Origin: Pseudonocardia sp. TRM90224
Lineage (GTDB): Bacteria > Actinomycetota > Actinomycetes > Mycobacteriales > Pseudonocardiaceae
Direction of reading: 5' to 3'
Assembly: GCF_021245725.1 (NCBI RefSeq)
Contig: NZ_JAJGSX010000004.1
Span: 1-64,000, forward strand
Length of the DNA: 64,000 nucleotides
The position numbers and the translations under genes were made by a program. Every line of letters starts with the position of its first letter. Position 1 is the first letter of the stretch. Below the pieces are notes generated by a model. It searched no databases, had not been told where the DNA came from, and worked only from the letters and a program-made list of their open reading frames with translations. Of this stretch, positions 51,453 to 59,635 are shown piece after piece.

Positions 51453-52199
51453 ATGCCACCCACCGCAGAGAACCGCCCCGTCTGGTTCACCGACCCGCAG
51501 CCGCCACCCGCCACGGAGCCGCTGAGCAGAGAGCGGGTTGTCGCCGCCGCTATCGCGCTGGCCGACGCCGACGCCCGCGGCGAGATCACGATGCGGGCCG
51601 TTGCCGCGCGGCTGGGTTCGAGCACACCGATGTCGCTCTACCGGTACGTCGGCAGCAAGGACGGGTTGGCCGACCTGATGGTCGACGAGGTGTACGGCGA
51701 GATCGCCGTACCGCCGGGCGCATGGCGCGACGCGTTGCGCGGGCTCGGGCTCTCGGCGTGGGAGGCGGTGCAGCGCCATCCCTGGTTCGCCAGGCTCGCG
51801 TTCAGCAGGCCGCCGCTCGGCCCGCACGCGATCGCGCTCTACGACGCCGCACTGGCGCCGCTCGACGGCCTGGACCTCGACGCCGCGACGCGGATGGGCT
51901 GCGTGAACGCGGTGCTGGGGCCGGTGATGGGCGCCGGGCTCGCGATGCTCGAGGAGCGCGCCATGCGCGCGAAGAGCGGATTGGCGACCGAGGAGGACCT
52001 CGCGGAGGCCGCCCGGCCCTACATCGAGCGGATCGTCGCCGACGGGAAGCACCCGCACTTCATCCGCTGGGTGAGCGATCCCGGGCGGCTCCTGCCCGGC
52101 CCGCCGACGTTCGAGCAGACCCTCGAATGGGTGCTCGACGGGCTGGCCGGCCTCGTCACTCCGGCAGCGGGAACACCTGGTGAGGGAGCAGCTCGGTGA
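51453..52199 (+). CDS. TetR/AcrR-family regulator
   Basis: A 248-residue repressor with the HTH RVVAAAIALADADARGEITM, RAVAARLGSSTPMSLYRYVG, SKDGLADLMVDEV, and a TetR_C-type ligand domain (WRDALRGLGLSAWEAVQRHP, FEQTLEWVLDGLAGLV). It is divergent from the FAD monooxygenase; the paired palindromes between them are the probable operators. The ligand is likely the monooxygenase substrate. Its 3' end overlaps the convergent phosphoesterase gene by 44 bp. Confidence 0.85.
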   Translation: MPPTAENRPVWFTDPQPPPATEPLSRERVVAAAIALADADARGEITMRAVAARLGSSTPMSLYRYVGSKDGLADLMVDEVYGEIAVPPGAWRDALRGLGLSAWEAVQRHPWFARLAFSRPPLGPHAIALYDAALAPLDGLDLDAATRMGCVNAVLGPVMGAGLAMLEERAMRAKSGLATEEDLAEAARPYIERIVADGKHPHFIRWVSDPGRLLPGPPTFEQTLEWVLDGLAGLVTPAAGTPGEGAAR

Positions 52200-53010
52200 C
52201 GACGGTGCCGCGGCGTTCGTCCCGGGCCTTCCACTCCCGCGGGTAGCCGAGGGAGACCTCGACGAAGCGCACACCGTCCTCGACGGTCACGCGCGGGATG
52301 TGCAAGTGGCCGTAGACCACCGCGGCGGCGCGGTAGCGGACGTGCCAGTCGGCGGTGTGCACCGTGCCGCACCACAGCGCGAACTCCGGGTAGTTCAGCA
52401 CGCGGGTCGGGTAGCGGGTGAGCGGCCAGTGGTTGACCAGCACCGTCGGCAGGGCAGGGTCGATCTCGGCGAGCCTGCGCTCGCTCTCCGCGATGCGGGC
52501 GGCGCACCAGTCGGCCCGGCTGGGGAACGGGTCGGGGTGCAGCAGGTACTCGTCGGTGCAGACGACACCCGACTTGTAGGCGACGGCCAGGCCTTCCTCG
52601 ACCGTCGAGGCGCCGTCGGGCAGGAACGAGTAGTCGTAGAGCACGAACAGCGGGGCGATCGTGACCGGGCCGCCCGCGCCCGTCCACACCGGGAAGGGGT
52701 CCTCCGGGGTGAGCACGGCGAGATCGCGACACTCCTCGACGAGGTGCTTGTAGCGCTCCTCACCGCGCAGCGCGACCGGGTCCTTCTCCCTGCTCCACAG
52801 CTCGTGGTTGCCCGGCACCCAGATGACCTGCGCAAACCGGTCACGCAGCAGCCGCAGCGCCCACGTCACGTCCGCGACCTGCTCGGCGACGTCACCCGCG
52901 ACGATCAGCCAGTCGCCGTCCGTCGTCGGGCGGAGGCCCTCGACGATCGCGCGGTTCTCCGGATAGCGGACGTGCAGGTCGCTGACGGCCAGCAGCCGCG
53001 GAGTGCTCAC
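52156..53010 (-). CDS. Metallophosphoesterase
   Basis: A 284-residue calcineurin-like phosphoesterase with the family's metal motifs: LLAVSDLHVRYPENRAIVEG (D-x-H), WLIVAGDVAEQVADVTWAL (GD), QVIWVPGNHELWSREKD (GNHE), VNHWPLTRYPTRVLNYP (H) and AVVYGHLHIPRVTVEDGVRF (GHxH). Such genes in actinomycetes often sit near phosphopantetheinyl transferases, but none is here. The substrate is unknown. It is convergent with tetR, overlapping by 44 bp. Confidence 0.85.
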   Translation of the reverse strand: MSTPRLLAVSDLHVRYPENRAIVEGLRPTTDGDWLIVAGDVAEQVADVTWALRLLRDRFAQVIWVPGNHELWSREKDPVALRGEERYKHLVEECRDLAVLTPEDPFPVWTGAGGPVTIAPLFVLYDYSFLPDGASTVEEGLAVAYKSGVVCTDEYLLHPDPFPSRADWCAARIAESERRLAEIDPALPTVLVNHWPLTRYPTRVLNYPEFALWCGTVHTADWHVRYRAAAVVYGHLHIPRVTVEDGVRFVEVSLGYPREWKARDERRGTVVTELLPHQVFPLPE

Positions 53011-53116
53011 CCCTCAGTCGTACCCGACGCAACCGGATGAATCCCACGGCGGGGTGGCACAACGCAGGTTACCGACGGTAGCTTCGGAGTGGGACGGTAC
53101 GACAGGGAGGTCGGCG

Positions 53117-54433
53117 ATGCTCGGCAGCGCGCGCAGGATGATCCGTTGGGGATTGCGGCACGGCATCATCCGCAAGGCCGTCGGCAAGGGCCTGCAGACG
53201 GGCGACCTCAACTCCAGGCTGATGTTCGACCCGGTTGCGGTCGACAACCCGTTCCCGCACTACGAGGCGCTGCGCGCGAAGGGGCGCCTGATCGACGGCG
53301 GGATCATGTTCACCGCCACCGACCACGACATCTGCACGTCGGTGCTGCGCAGCCCCGACTTCGGCGTCGTCGGCGGGCCGAGCGGCCGGGCGCCCGCGGC
53401 GTGGCGGTTCGCGGAACGGCTCGGCGGGCGCGCACCGCTGGGCCCGGCCGAGCCGCCGTCGATGCTCTCGACCGACCCGCCCGACCACACCCGCTACCGC
53501 AAGCTCGTCACCCGCGCGTTCAGCGCTCGCGCCGTCGCCGCGCTGCGCAGCCGCACGGAGGAGATCGCGACCGAGCTGCTCGATGCGATGGCCGCGAAGG
53601 GCGCGGCCGCCGACCTGATCGACGACTACGCCGCGCTGCTGCCGGCCACCGTCATCGCGGAGATGCTCGGCGCGCCCGTCGGGATGCGGCGCCAGTTCCT
53701 GCAGTGGGGTGCCGGCGGGGCGCTCTCGCTCGACGCGGGCCTCACGTATCCCGAGTTCCGGCAGACCGAGAAGGACCTCGAGGCGTTCCACGCCTGGATG
53801 CTGCGGCACTTCGCCGAGCTGCGCCACAACCCGAGCGACACCGTCCTGTCCGCGCTCGTGCACGCGCAGGCCGACGAGGGCCGGCTCACCGAGGACGAGC
53901 TCGCGAGCATCGGCATGCTGCTGCTCGCCGCCGGGTTCGAGACGACGGTCAATCTGATCGGCAACGGCGTCAACGCGCTGCTCGCCCACCCCGACCAGCT
54001 CGCGCTGCTGCGCGCGGAGCCGCAGCGGTGGCCGAACGCCGTCGACGAGATCCTCCGCTTCGACTCCCCCGTGCAGCGCACCGGCCGGATCGCCCACTGC
54101 GAGACGGAGATCGGCGGCCGCCGGGTTGCGCCCGGCAAGCCGGTGCTGCTCCTGCTCGGCGCAGCCAACCGCGACCCCGCAGTGTTCACCGACCCCCAGA
54201 CGTTCGACGTCACGCGCCCCAACGCCGGCGACCACGTCGCGTTCTCCAGCGGCGTGCACTACTGCCTCGGTGCGGGCCTCGCGAAGATGGAGGGCGAGGT
54301 CGGTCTCCGGGCGCTCTTCGACCGCTTCCCCGAGCTCGCGCAGTCCGGCACACCCCACCGGCGCCCGACCCGCGTCCTGCGCGGCTACGACGCCATGCCG
54401 GTGCGCCTCACCCCGGCAACCATCGACGCCTGA
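53117..54433 (+). CDS. Cytochrome P450
   Basis: A 438-residue bacterial class I P450. PPSMLSTDPPDHTRYRKLVT (C-helix), I-helix LLAAGFETTVNLIGNGVNAL (AGFETT), K-helix EILR, and the haem loop FSSGVHYCLGAGLAKMEGEV with the cysteine ligand. Redox partners are not nearby. The N-terminal 40 residues are basic and slightly longer than usual. ATG 53117 was chosen for GGGAGG about eight bases upstream; the frame opens at 53003. Confidence 0.9.
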   Translation: MLGSARRMIRWGLRHGIIRKAVGKGLQTGDLNSRLMFDPVAVDNPFPHYEALRAKGRLIDGGIMFTATDHDICTSVLRSPDFGVVGGPSGRAPAAWRFAERLGGRAPLGPAEPPSMLSTDPPDHTRYRKLVTRAFSARAVAALRSRTEEIATELLDAMAAKGAAADLIDDYAALLPATVIAEMLGAPVGMRRQFLQWGAGGALSLDAGLTYPEFRQTEKDLEAFHAWMLRHFAELRHNPSDTVLSALVHAQADEGRLTEDELASIGMLLLAAGFETTVNLIGNGVNALLAHPDQLALLRAEPQRWPNAVDEILRFDSPVQRTGRIAHCETEIGGRRVAPGKPVLLLLGAANRDPAVFTDPQTFDVTRPNAGDHVAFSSGVHYCLGAGLAKMEGEVGLRALFDRFPELAQSGTPHRRPTRVLRGYDAMPVRLTPATIDA

Positions 54434-54448
54434 CCGCGCCCCCCAGCC

Positions 54449-54635
54449 CGCGAGTCCCACGTTCCAGCGCGCAAGTCCCACATCTCGGCCAGCGAGTCCC
54501 ACGTCTCGGCCAGCGAGTCCCACGCTCCAGCGGGCGAGTCCCACGTTCCAGCGCGCGAGTCCCACGTTCCAGCGCGCGAGTCCCACGTTCCAGCGCGCGA
54601 GTCCCACGTTCCAGCGGGCGAGTTCCGCGGTCCGG
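54449..54635. repeat. 21-bp tandem array, family A, 9 units
   Basis: Nine units with an exact 21-bp period (the AGTCCCA, or AGTTCCG in the last, starts at 54453, 54474 and so on to 54621). Consensus CGCGCGAGTCCCACGTTCCAG; units 2-4 and 9 vary. It fills the gap between the convergent P450 and MarR genes. The same unit in opposite orientation makes the array at 56166-56277. There is no spacer, so it is not a CRISPR. Confidence 0.9.
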
Positions 54636-54644
54636 CACCCTGCA

Positions 54645-55115
54645 TCAGGAGCCGGCGAACCACCCCGGAGCGTCGACGCGCATCGGGTTGCCGGGCGTGA
54701 CCGCGCGCAGGTCGTCCTCCATCGCACGTAGCCGCTCGACGCCGAGCGTCGCGGCCCAGCCCGCCCGCAGCTCGTCGAAGATCTGCGCGGACAGCACGAG
54801 CGAGTCGACACCGCGCCCGGTGAGCTGGACCAGCTTGCGGCGGGCGTCGTCGGGGTCGTCGGTACGGGTGAGGTAGCCGGCCCGTTCGAGGGTCTCGATG
54901 TGCTTGGCCGCCGCCTGCTTGGTGACGCCGAGCCTTCGGCCCAGCTCGACGGCCGTCGTCCCGTCGCGGCCGACGGCCTGCATCACGAAGCCGTGCACCG
55001 GGCGCAGGTCCGGGTGGCCACGGCGGGCCAGCTCGGCGTGCAAGGCGTCGATGAGCGACCGGAACCCCTGCAGGAGGCGCAGCGGCAGCTCCCATCCCGG
55101 CGGATCACTTGACAC
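54645..55115 (-). CDS. MarR-family regulator
   Basis: A 156-residue winged-helix regulator: VHGFVMQAVGRDGTTAVELG, RRLGVTKQAAAKHIETLERA, wing GYLTRTDDPDDARRKLVQLT. The start is uncertain (TTG 55124 or GTG 55115); GTG 55115 leaves the operator-like sequences (55120-55155) outside the gene. Divergent from a cupin gene that it probably controls; the ligand is unknown. Confidence 0.82.
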   Translation of the reverse strand: MSSDPPGWELPLRLLQGFRSLIDALHAELARRGHPDLRPVHGFVMQAVGRDGTTAVELGRRLGVTKQAAAKHIETLERAGYLTRTDDPDDARRKLVQLTGRGVDSLVLSAQIFDELRAGWAATLGVERLRAMEDDLRAVTPGNPMRVDAPGWFAGS

Positions 55116-55119
55116 GATC

Positions 55120-55155
55120 GACAACCAGGTTCACTATATAGACAACCACGTTGTC
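55120..55155. promoter_or_regulatory. MarR-type operators between marR and cupin genes
   Basis: A perfect palindrome GACAAC-CAC-GTTGTC (55141-55155) and an upstream imperfect copy GACAACCAGGTTCAC (55120-55134), 21 bp apart, frame a TATATAG sequence that could be a -10 element of either gene. It is the same layout as the first MarR locus (5607-5648). Confidence 0.75.
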
Positions 55156-55178
55156 GAGAGTAACGGAGAACAGCCGCA

Positions 55179-55553
55179 GTGCCAATCATCCACAGCACCG
55201 ACGCCCGCCGGACCGAAACCCCGAACGGCGTCATGACCACCTTCGCCTCCCCCACCCAGGGCGGCACGGCGATCGCCATGTGGCGGGTCGACGGCGTCCC
55301 GGCCTCCGTCGGGCCGGACCACACCTTCGACGCCGACCAGATCTGGACGATCGTCGACGGCGCGCTGACCGTCGACCTCGACGGTGAGAGCCACGCGCTC
55401 GCCCCCGGCGACACCATCGTCATGCCGGCCGGGGTCCGCAGGCAGGTGCACGCCGGCGCCGAGCGCGGCTTCGCCGCCATCGTCGCCGCACCTGGCGACG
55501 CAAAGGCGTCGGCCGGCGGCAGCGAGCCGGTGCTGCCGGGCTGGATCGCATGA
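55179..55553 (+). CDS. Cupin-domain protein
   Basis: A 124-residue single-domain cupin: VGPDHTFDADQIWTIVDGAL, TVDLDGESHALAPGDTIVMP, AGVRRQVHAGAERGFAAIVA. The conserved metal-binding pattern is partly kept (H...Q/E...H), so it may bind metal. Such proteins next to MarR genes often act on quinones or other small aromatics, but nothing here defines the substrate. GTG start at 55179, preceded by ACGGAG. Confidence 0.78.
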   Translation: MPIIHSTDARRTETPNGVMTTFASPTQGGTAIAMWRVDGVPASVGPDHTFDADQIWTIVDGALTVDLDGESHALAPGDTIVMPAGVRRQVHAGAERGFAAIVAAPGDAKASAGGSEPVLPGWIA

Positions 55554-55591
55554 CCCGCCGGTCGAGCTCCGACTCGGTAGCTCGACCCGAT

Positions 55592-55654
55592 TTCCCCACC
55601 GTTTTGGGCACATGCGCGCCTTTTCGGCGCGCATCCACCCAAAACGGTGGGGAA
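55592..55654. repeat. Bipartite hairpin repeat, family B (copy 1)
   Basis: Perfect 17-bp outer arms TTCCCCACCGTTTTGGG (55592-55608) and CCCAAAACGGTGGGGAA (55638-55654) enclose a second perfect hairpin ATGCGCGCC-TTTTC-GGCGCGCAT (55612-55634). It lies between the cupin and lipoprotein genes. The same outer core CCCCACCGTTTTG occurs at 58698-58757. Confidence 0.9.
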
Positions 55655-55687
55655 GTTTCGTTGTCCCGGATGCGATGAACGACCGTC

Positions 55688-56074
55688 TTGGCGGTGATCG
55701 AACCCGAGCGCGGGCTCTCCAGCCCCTGGCCGGTGCGACTCCAGGTCATCACAACGCTGGCGATCACGTTGCTGGTCGGATCCGGGTGCGCCAGCAGGGA
55801 CGACGTACCGCCGCCGGTCGTTGCCGGACCTCCCACGACCACCATCTCCTACCCGCACACGCTGTTCACCCACTGCGGGATCCGCACCATGACGTTCGAC
55901 GGCCGGGAGTGGATCGCGATCACCCACATCGAGCAGCCCTACCCCAACCAGCTGATCGACCACATCGCCGGCACCGTCACCCTGGTCCGTGCGGATCTGG
56001 CCCGGTTCAAGTGGGAGGGTGGCATTTCGGACTTCGTCCCAGCCCAGCCCGGCCAGACCTCGGGATGCATGTGA
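55688..56074 (+). CDS. Lipoprotein, hypothetical
   Basis: A 128-residue protein with signal peptide and lipobox (ITTLAITLLVGSGC, Cys at about residue 34), a Pro-rich spacer, and a small domain with a Cys pair (FTHCGIRTMTFDGREWIAIT and QTSGCM at the end). It is probably lipid-anchored on the outer face of the membrane. The family is not recognised. TTG 55688 or GTG 55694 is the start; there is no clear Shine-Dalgarno sequence. It follows a family B hairpin. Confidence 0.6.
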   Translation: MAVIEPERGLSSPWPVRLQVITTLAITLLVGSGCASRDDVPPPVVAGPPTTTISYPHTLFTHCGIRTMTFDGREWIAITHIEQPYPNQLIDHIAGTVTLVRADLARFKWEGGISDFVPAQPGQTSGCM

Positions 56075-56165
56075 TCGAATGGCTGTCGTCGACCTCGTGA
56101 TGGTCGGAGGCACTCCGCCTGACGCGTGAGTCGGACTCGTCCCGTGCGCGAGTCGGGCCGAACGC

Positions 56166-56277
56166 GTCGCCGAAACGCGGGACACACCCACTGAAACGCG
56201 GGACTCGCCCGTCGAAACGTGGGACTCGCCCGCCGAAACGTGGGACACGCGCGCCGCAGCGGGGGACTCGCGTGCCT
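56166..56277. repeat. 21-bp tandem array, family A, 5 units
   Basis: Five units at an exact 21-bp period (the A of GGGA at 56182, 56203, 56224, 56245, 56266); consensus CGAAACGTGGGACTCGCCCGC. This is the reverse complement of the unit at 54449-54635, so the two arrays are inverted copies. It fills the gap between the convergent lipoprotein and phosphotransferase genes. Degenerate units may extend back to about 56130. Confidence 0.88.
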
Positions 56278-56290
56278 TGGGGGCTCGCTG

Positions 56291-57343
56291 TCAGCTCAGC
56301 GACTCCAGCGCGGCCTCGGCCTGCCGTTGCAGGGAGGCGAGGCGGAGGCTCGACTCCGCCTCGTCGACGTCGCGGCCCATCACGCCGCCCACGTAGCGGC
56401 TGTACACGCCCGCCCCGATGCACGACGAGCGCCAGCGGGCGAACGCGACGTAGAAGTCGAGGTCGGCGACATCGCGGCCCGACCGTTCGGCGTAGCGGGC
56501 GACCAGCTCGTCGCCGTCGGGGTAGCCCTCGACGAGGCTCGGGCCGTCGATCGTCGGCGGTGCGGTGTCGCCGGGGCGGCCCCACGACGCGATGAGCCAG
56601 CCCAGGTCGGCGAGCGGGTCGCCGAGCGTTGCGAGCTCCCAGTCGAACACCGCGCGCACCCGGCCGTCGGGGCCGACGGCGAGGTTGCCGAGCCGGAAGT
56701 CGCCGTGGGCGATCCGGACGTCCGACGGCGGCAGCGTCGCCGCCCGCGCGACGAGCCGCTCGTGCACGGCGTCGATCGTGCTGAGGTCGGGCACGCTCGA
56801 TTCGTGCACCTGCCGGTTCCACCGGCGCAGCTGCCGCTCGAGGTAGCTGCCGGACCGGCCGAGGTCGCCGAGCCCGACCGATTCGGGGTCGACGGCGTGC
56901 AGGTCGGCGAGCACGTCGACGGTCTGCAGGCCGGCCGTGCGGCGCGGCTCCCCCTCCGCCAGCAGGTAGCCCGACTGCCGGTCGCCGAGCACCTCACCCG
57001 CGACGAACCGCATCAGGTAGAACTCGGCGCCGATCACGCTCACGTCGGCGCAGAAGGCGACCGGCGGTGCGACCGGGACGGGTGTCGGCGCGAGCGCGGT
57101 GATGAACCGCCACTCGCGGCCCATGTCGTGTGCCGTGGCCAGCACCATCCCGGTCGGCGGGCGCCGCAACGCCCACAGCCCGCCCTCGGCGTCGGTGATC
57201 CGGTAGGTGAGGTTGGAGTGACCGCCCGATATGCGTTCGACGCCCACCGGTCCGTCGACGGGGAGGTCCGGCACCTCCGCGCGCAGCCACGCAGTCAGTG
57301 ATGCTGCCGGTACGGCTTCGATCTGCGTCGATCGCTCGGTCAT
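56291..57343 (-). CDS. Phosphotransferase (ACAD10/11-like APH fold)
   Basis: A 350-residue APH-fold kinase of the acyl-CoA-dehydrogenase-associated type: VGVERISGGHSNLTYRITDA, LWALRRPPTGMVLATAHDMG, AHGDFRLGNLAVGPDGRVRA (HGDxxxxN) and VFDWELATLGDPLADLGWLI. Homologues phosphorylate 4-hydroxyacyl-CoA in fatty-acid breakdown. No acyl-CoA dehydrogenase is adjacent. ATG 57343; the open frame upstream to 57601 has no support. Confidence 0.85.
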   Translation of the reverse strand: MTERSTQIEAVPAASLTAWLRAEVPDLPVDGPVGVERISGGHSNLTYRITDAEGGLWALRRPPTGMVLATAHDMGREWRFITALAPTPVPVAPPVAFCADVSVIGAEFYLMRFVAGEVLGDRQSGYLLAEGEPRRTAGLQTVDVLADLHAVDPESVGLGDLGRSGSYLERQLRRWNRQVHESSVPDLSTIDAVHERLVARAATLPPSDVRIAHGDFRLGNLAVGPDGRVRAVFDWELATLGDPLADLGWLIASWGRPGDTAPPTIDGPSLVEGYPDGDELVARYAERSGRDVADLDFYVAFARWRSSCIGAGVYSRYVGGVMGRDVDEAESSLRLASLQRQAEAALESLS

Positions 57344-57408
57344 CGGCCCATTCAAGTGCCGCGCAGGCGTTGCTGCCAGCGTGACGCGCACGACACCGAT
57401 TTGGCTGG

Positions 57409-57810
57409 TCAGAGAGGGAGCACCAGCACCTTCAGCAGGTGGTCCAGCTGCGCGGCCGGGTTCGCGGTCAAGCCGGTGTGCACCGGACCCGCCTGCACGG
57501 ACGTGCTGCGGGGCGCGGTGAGCCTGCGGAACCGCCGCCCGCGGTCCTCCTCCCCCGCCGGCCCCGCGTAGCGGGCAGCCTCGGCGTCGCCGAATTCGCA
57601 CACCGCGGCCATCGCCTCGAGGCTGCGCGTGATCGCGGCAGCGTCGGCCGTCGGGTCGAGCGCGGCGAGCCTGCCCTCGTCGAGCTGCACCCGCGCACCG
57701 AGGAAGTCGAGGCCACGGCAGTACAGCAGGACCCCGGCGTTGATCGACTCGCCGCGCTCGATGCGCGGGATCACCCGCAGTGCGGCGTATTCGAAGAGGT
57801 GCCGGGTCAT
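57409..57810 (-). CDS. DUF3037 domain protein
   Basis: A 133-residue protein with the DUF3037 pattern: FEYAALRVIPRIERGESINA, GVLLYCRGLDFLGARVQLDE, and a late helical part (FRRLTAPRSTSVQAGPVHTG). The ATG overlaps the stop of the HipA-like kinase gene (ATGA); this gene pair is conserved in actinobacteria. Its role is unknown; it could be an adaptor for the kinase. Confidence 0.75.
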   Translation of the reverse strand: MTRHLFEYAALRVIPRIERGESINAGVLLYCRGLDFLGARVQLDEGRLAALDPTADAAAITRSLEAMAAVCEFGDAEAARYAGPAGEEDRGRRFRRLTAPRSTSVQAGPVHTGLTANPAAQLDHLLKVLVLPL

Positions 57811-58664
57811 GCGTTCAGCTCCCAGAACGGCGTGCCCCGCCCGCGTGTCGCGGGCCGCTCGACCCGCTCGGCGAGCGCGGTGCGCACCCCGGGCAGCCAC
57901 GCCCCGCGCGCATCGCACCTGGCCAGCAGCTGCCGGACGTACGCGTCCCTGACGTCGGCCGGCCCGTCGAAGCCCGGCTCGTCGGAGAGCCACCGGTCGG
58001 GCACCGCCGCCACCGCGGCGCGCAGCACGTCGGCGGTCAGCGCGGCGGCCAGCGCGGCGTCCGCCGCTTCGAGGGTGGCGTCGGTCGCGACGCCGAGCAG
58101 GACGTGGTCGGCGGCGTTGTACTGCCGCTCGATCCACGCCGCAGCGCTCGCCCACGCGTGGTGGAACGTGAGCGTCGCGCCGTGGTCGATGAGGTAGGGC
58201 CGACCGTGCCAGAACAGCATGTTGACGTTGCGCCACGACCGGTCGACGTTGCCGACCAGCGCGTCGAACCACAGCACCCGCCCGGCCAGCTCCGACGAGA
58301 CCAGGTGCGCTGCCGGGTCGACGTCGAGCGCGCCGGGCAGGAAGTCGATGCCGAGGTTCAGCCCGGGGCTGGCCTTGAGCAGCTCCTGGACCTCCTGGTC
58401 GGGCTCGGTCGCGCCCAGCGCCGGGTCGAGCTCGACGGTCACCAGTTCCGGCACGGGCAGCCCCAGCAGCCGGGCCAGCTCACCGGCCACGATCTCGGCG
58501 ACCAGCACCTTGCTGCCCTGGCCGGCGCCGTGGAACTTCACGACGTACGTGCCGAGGTCGTCGGCCTCCATCAGCCCAGGCAGCGAGCCGCCCTCGCGCA
58601 GCGGCGTGACGTACCGCTGCGCGGTCACGTGCCGCAACGTCCCCGCGGCGGTCGGAACACTCAC
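57807..58664 (-). CDS. HipA-like kinase-fold protein
   Basis: A 285-residue protein in the HipA/PI3-like kinase superfamily: TYVVKFHGAGQGSKVLVAEI (nucleotide-binding lysine), ARLLGLPVPELVTVELDPAL, the catalytic loop VGNVDRSWRNVNMLFWHG and metal-binding PYLIDHGATLTF. Classical HipA phosphorylates GltX; this shorter form is an uncharacterised actinobacterial branch always close to DUF3037. No HipB-type antitoxin is next to it, so it is probably not a simple toxin. Confidence 0.78.
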   Translation of the reverse strand: MSVPTAAGTLRHVTAQRYVTPLREGGSLPGLMEADDLGTYVVKFHGAGQGSKVLVAEIVAGELARLLGLPVPELVTVELDPALGATEPDQEVQELLKASPGLNLGIDFLPGALDVDPAAHLVSSELAGRVLWFDALVGNVDRSWRNVNMLFWHGRPYLIDHGATLTFHHAWASAAAWIERQYNAADHVLLGVATDATLEAADAALAAALTADVLRAAVAAVPDRWLSDEPGFDGPADVRDAYVRQLLARCDARGAWLPGVRTALAERVERPATRGRGTPFWELNA

Positions 58665-58697
58665 CCGACCACCCTACGGACCCGCACACACGAAGAT

Positions 58698-58757
58698 CCC
58701 CACCGTTTTGCCAACCTGCGCACCCCGAACGGTGCGCAAGTTGGCAAAACGGTGGGG
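58698..58757. repeat. Bipartite hairpin repeat, family B (copy 2)
   Basis: Perfect 18-bp outer arms CCCCACCGTTTTGCCAAC (58698-58715) and GTTGGCAAAACGGTGGGG (58740-58757) enclose an inner hairpin TGCGCACC-CCGAAC-GGTGCGCA. Outer core and bipartite plan equal the copy at 55592-55654, but the inner arms and half of the outer arms differ with compensating changes on both sides. Confidence 0.9.
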
Positions 58758-58823
58758 AAGTTGCCCGGTGGCGGGCCCGGTTGTGAGTGCCGGGCCCGCC
58801 ACGGACCATCCCGCCGGGGGGCT

Positions 58824-59354
58824 TCAGCGGGTGGCGTGTGTGGCGTGAGCGCCGCCGAACGTGTCGTGCGAGTCGCGCCGGGAGTGCGGGCTGTGCGCCG
58901 GGCCGGACGCGTCCGCCAGCTCACGCTGGTACTGCTTCTGCCGGGCCCGCACGAGGTGGTCGACGCTGTAGCGGCCGGGCCCGGTGGCGGCGAGCGCGAG
59001 CATGCCGGCGGCGATGACGCCGACGAGCTCCCAGCCGCCGTTCGCGATGAAGATGCCCTTCGGGATGTGCACGAACACGCCGGCGCCGACCATGATGATC
59101 AGGTTCAGGCCGGCGACGAGCGGGGTCATCGCGCCGACGATCAGCATCACGCTGCCGGCGAACTCGACCACGGTCACGAACGACGCCGAGACGATCGCCA
59201 GGGGGATGCTGAGCGTCTCGAAACCCTCTGTCGTGCGACCGATCCCGTTGATCACCATCTTCTGGTAGCCGTGGGCGAACATCACGGTGCCGAGAAGGAT
59301 GCGCGTGAGCAGCAGTGCAACGTCACGCGCAGGTGCGGGAAGGGGTCGATTCAT
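58824..59354 (-). CDS. DoxX-family membrane protein
   Basis: A 176-residue four-helix membrane protein: LLLTRILLGTVMFAHGYQKM, LAIVSASFVTVVEFAGSVML, IIMVGAGVFVHIPKGIFIA, GGWELVGVIAAGMLALAATG. DoxX relatives act in redox-linked membrane complexes (for example MRC with SodA in mycobacteria), but the partner is not evident here. The last 40 residues are a His/Ser-rich soluble tail. Confidence 0.82.
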   Translation of the reverse strand: MNRPLPAPARDVALLLTRILLGTVMFAHGYQKMVINGIGRTTEGFETLSIPLAIVSASFVTVVEFAGSVMLIVGAMTPLVAGLNLIIMVGAGVFVHIPKGIFIANGGWELVGVIAAGMLALAATGPGRYSVDHLVRARQKQYQRELADASGPAHSPHSRRDSHDTFGGAHATHATR

Positions 59355-59635
59355 CGGGGGAGCCTCCAGGACGCTGTGTGATCAATCCGCCTCGTTCAGT
59401 GAACCCAGTTAACCCGACGGAGGCGAACGGTCACACCCAGTCAGAGGAGCGGGCGACGGCCGAACGCCTCCGCGCGACAAGCGTTTCGGCCTAGCGAGTA
59501 GCGTGCGGCGTGTCATGCAACTGCACGTGCACGGTCAGTCGCCTTACGTCACTAGCCGTTCGGCGTGATCTTGCAAATAGCATGACAACGCCCTGAGCTG
59601 CGGCCGGTCGTGTTGACGCGCTGGACGTCGCAGGA

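Noticed and set aside
54449..54635. CRISPR array
   Set aside because: Units are contiguous at 21 bp without spacers, and no cas genes are near.
57807..58664. Classical HipBA toxin-antitoxin
   Set aside because: No HTH antitoxin adjoins the kinase-like gene; the partner is DUF3037.
59355..59635. Riboswitch or attenuator upstream of threonine synthase
   Set aside because: No T-box, SAM or lysine-type core or leader peptide with Thr/Ile codons could be recognised.
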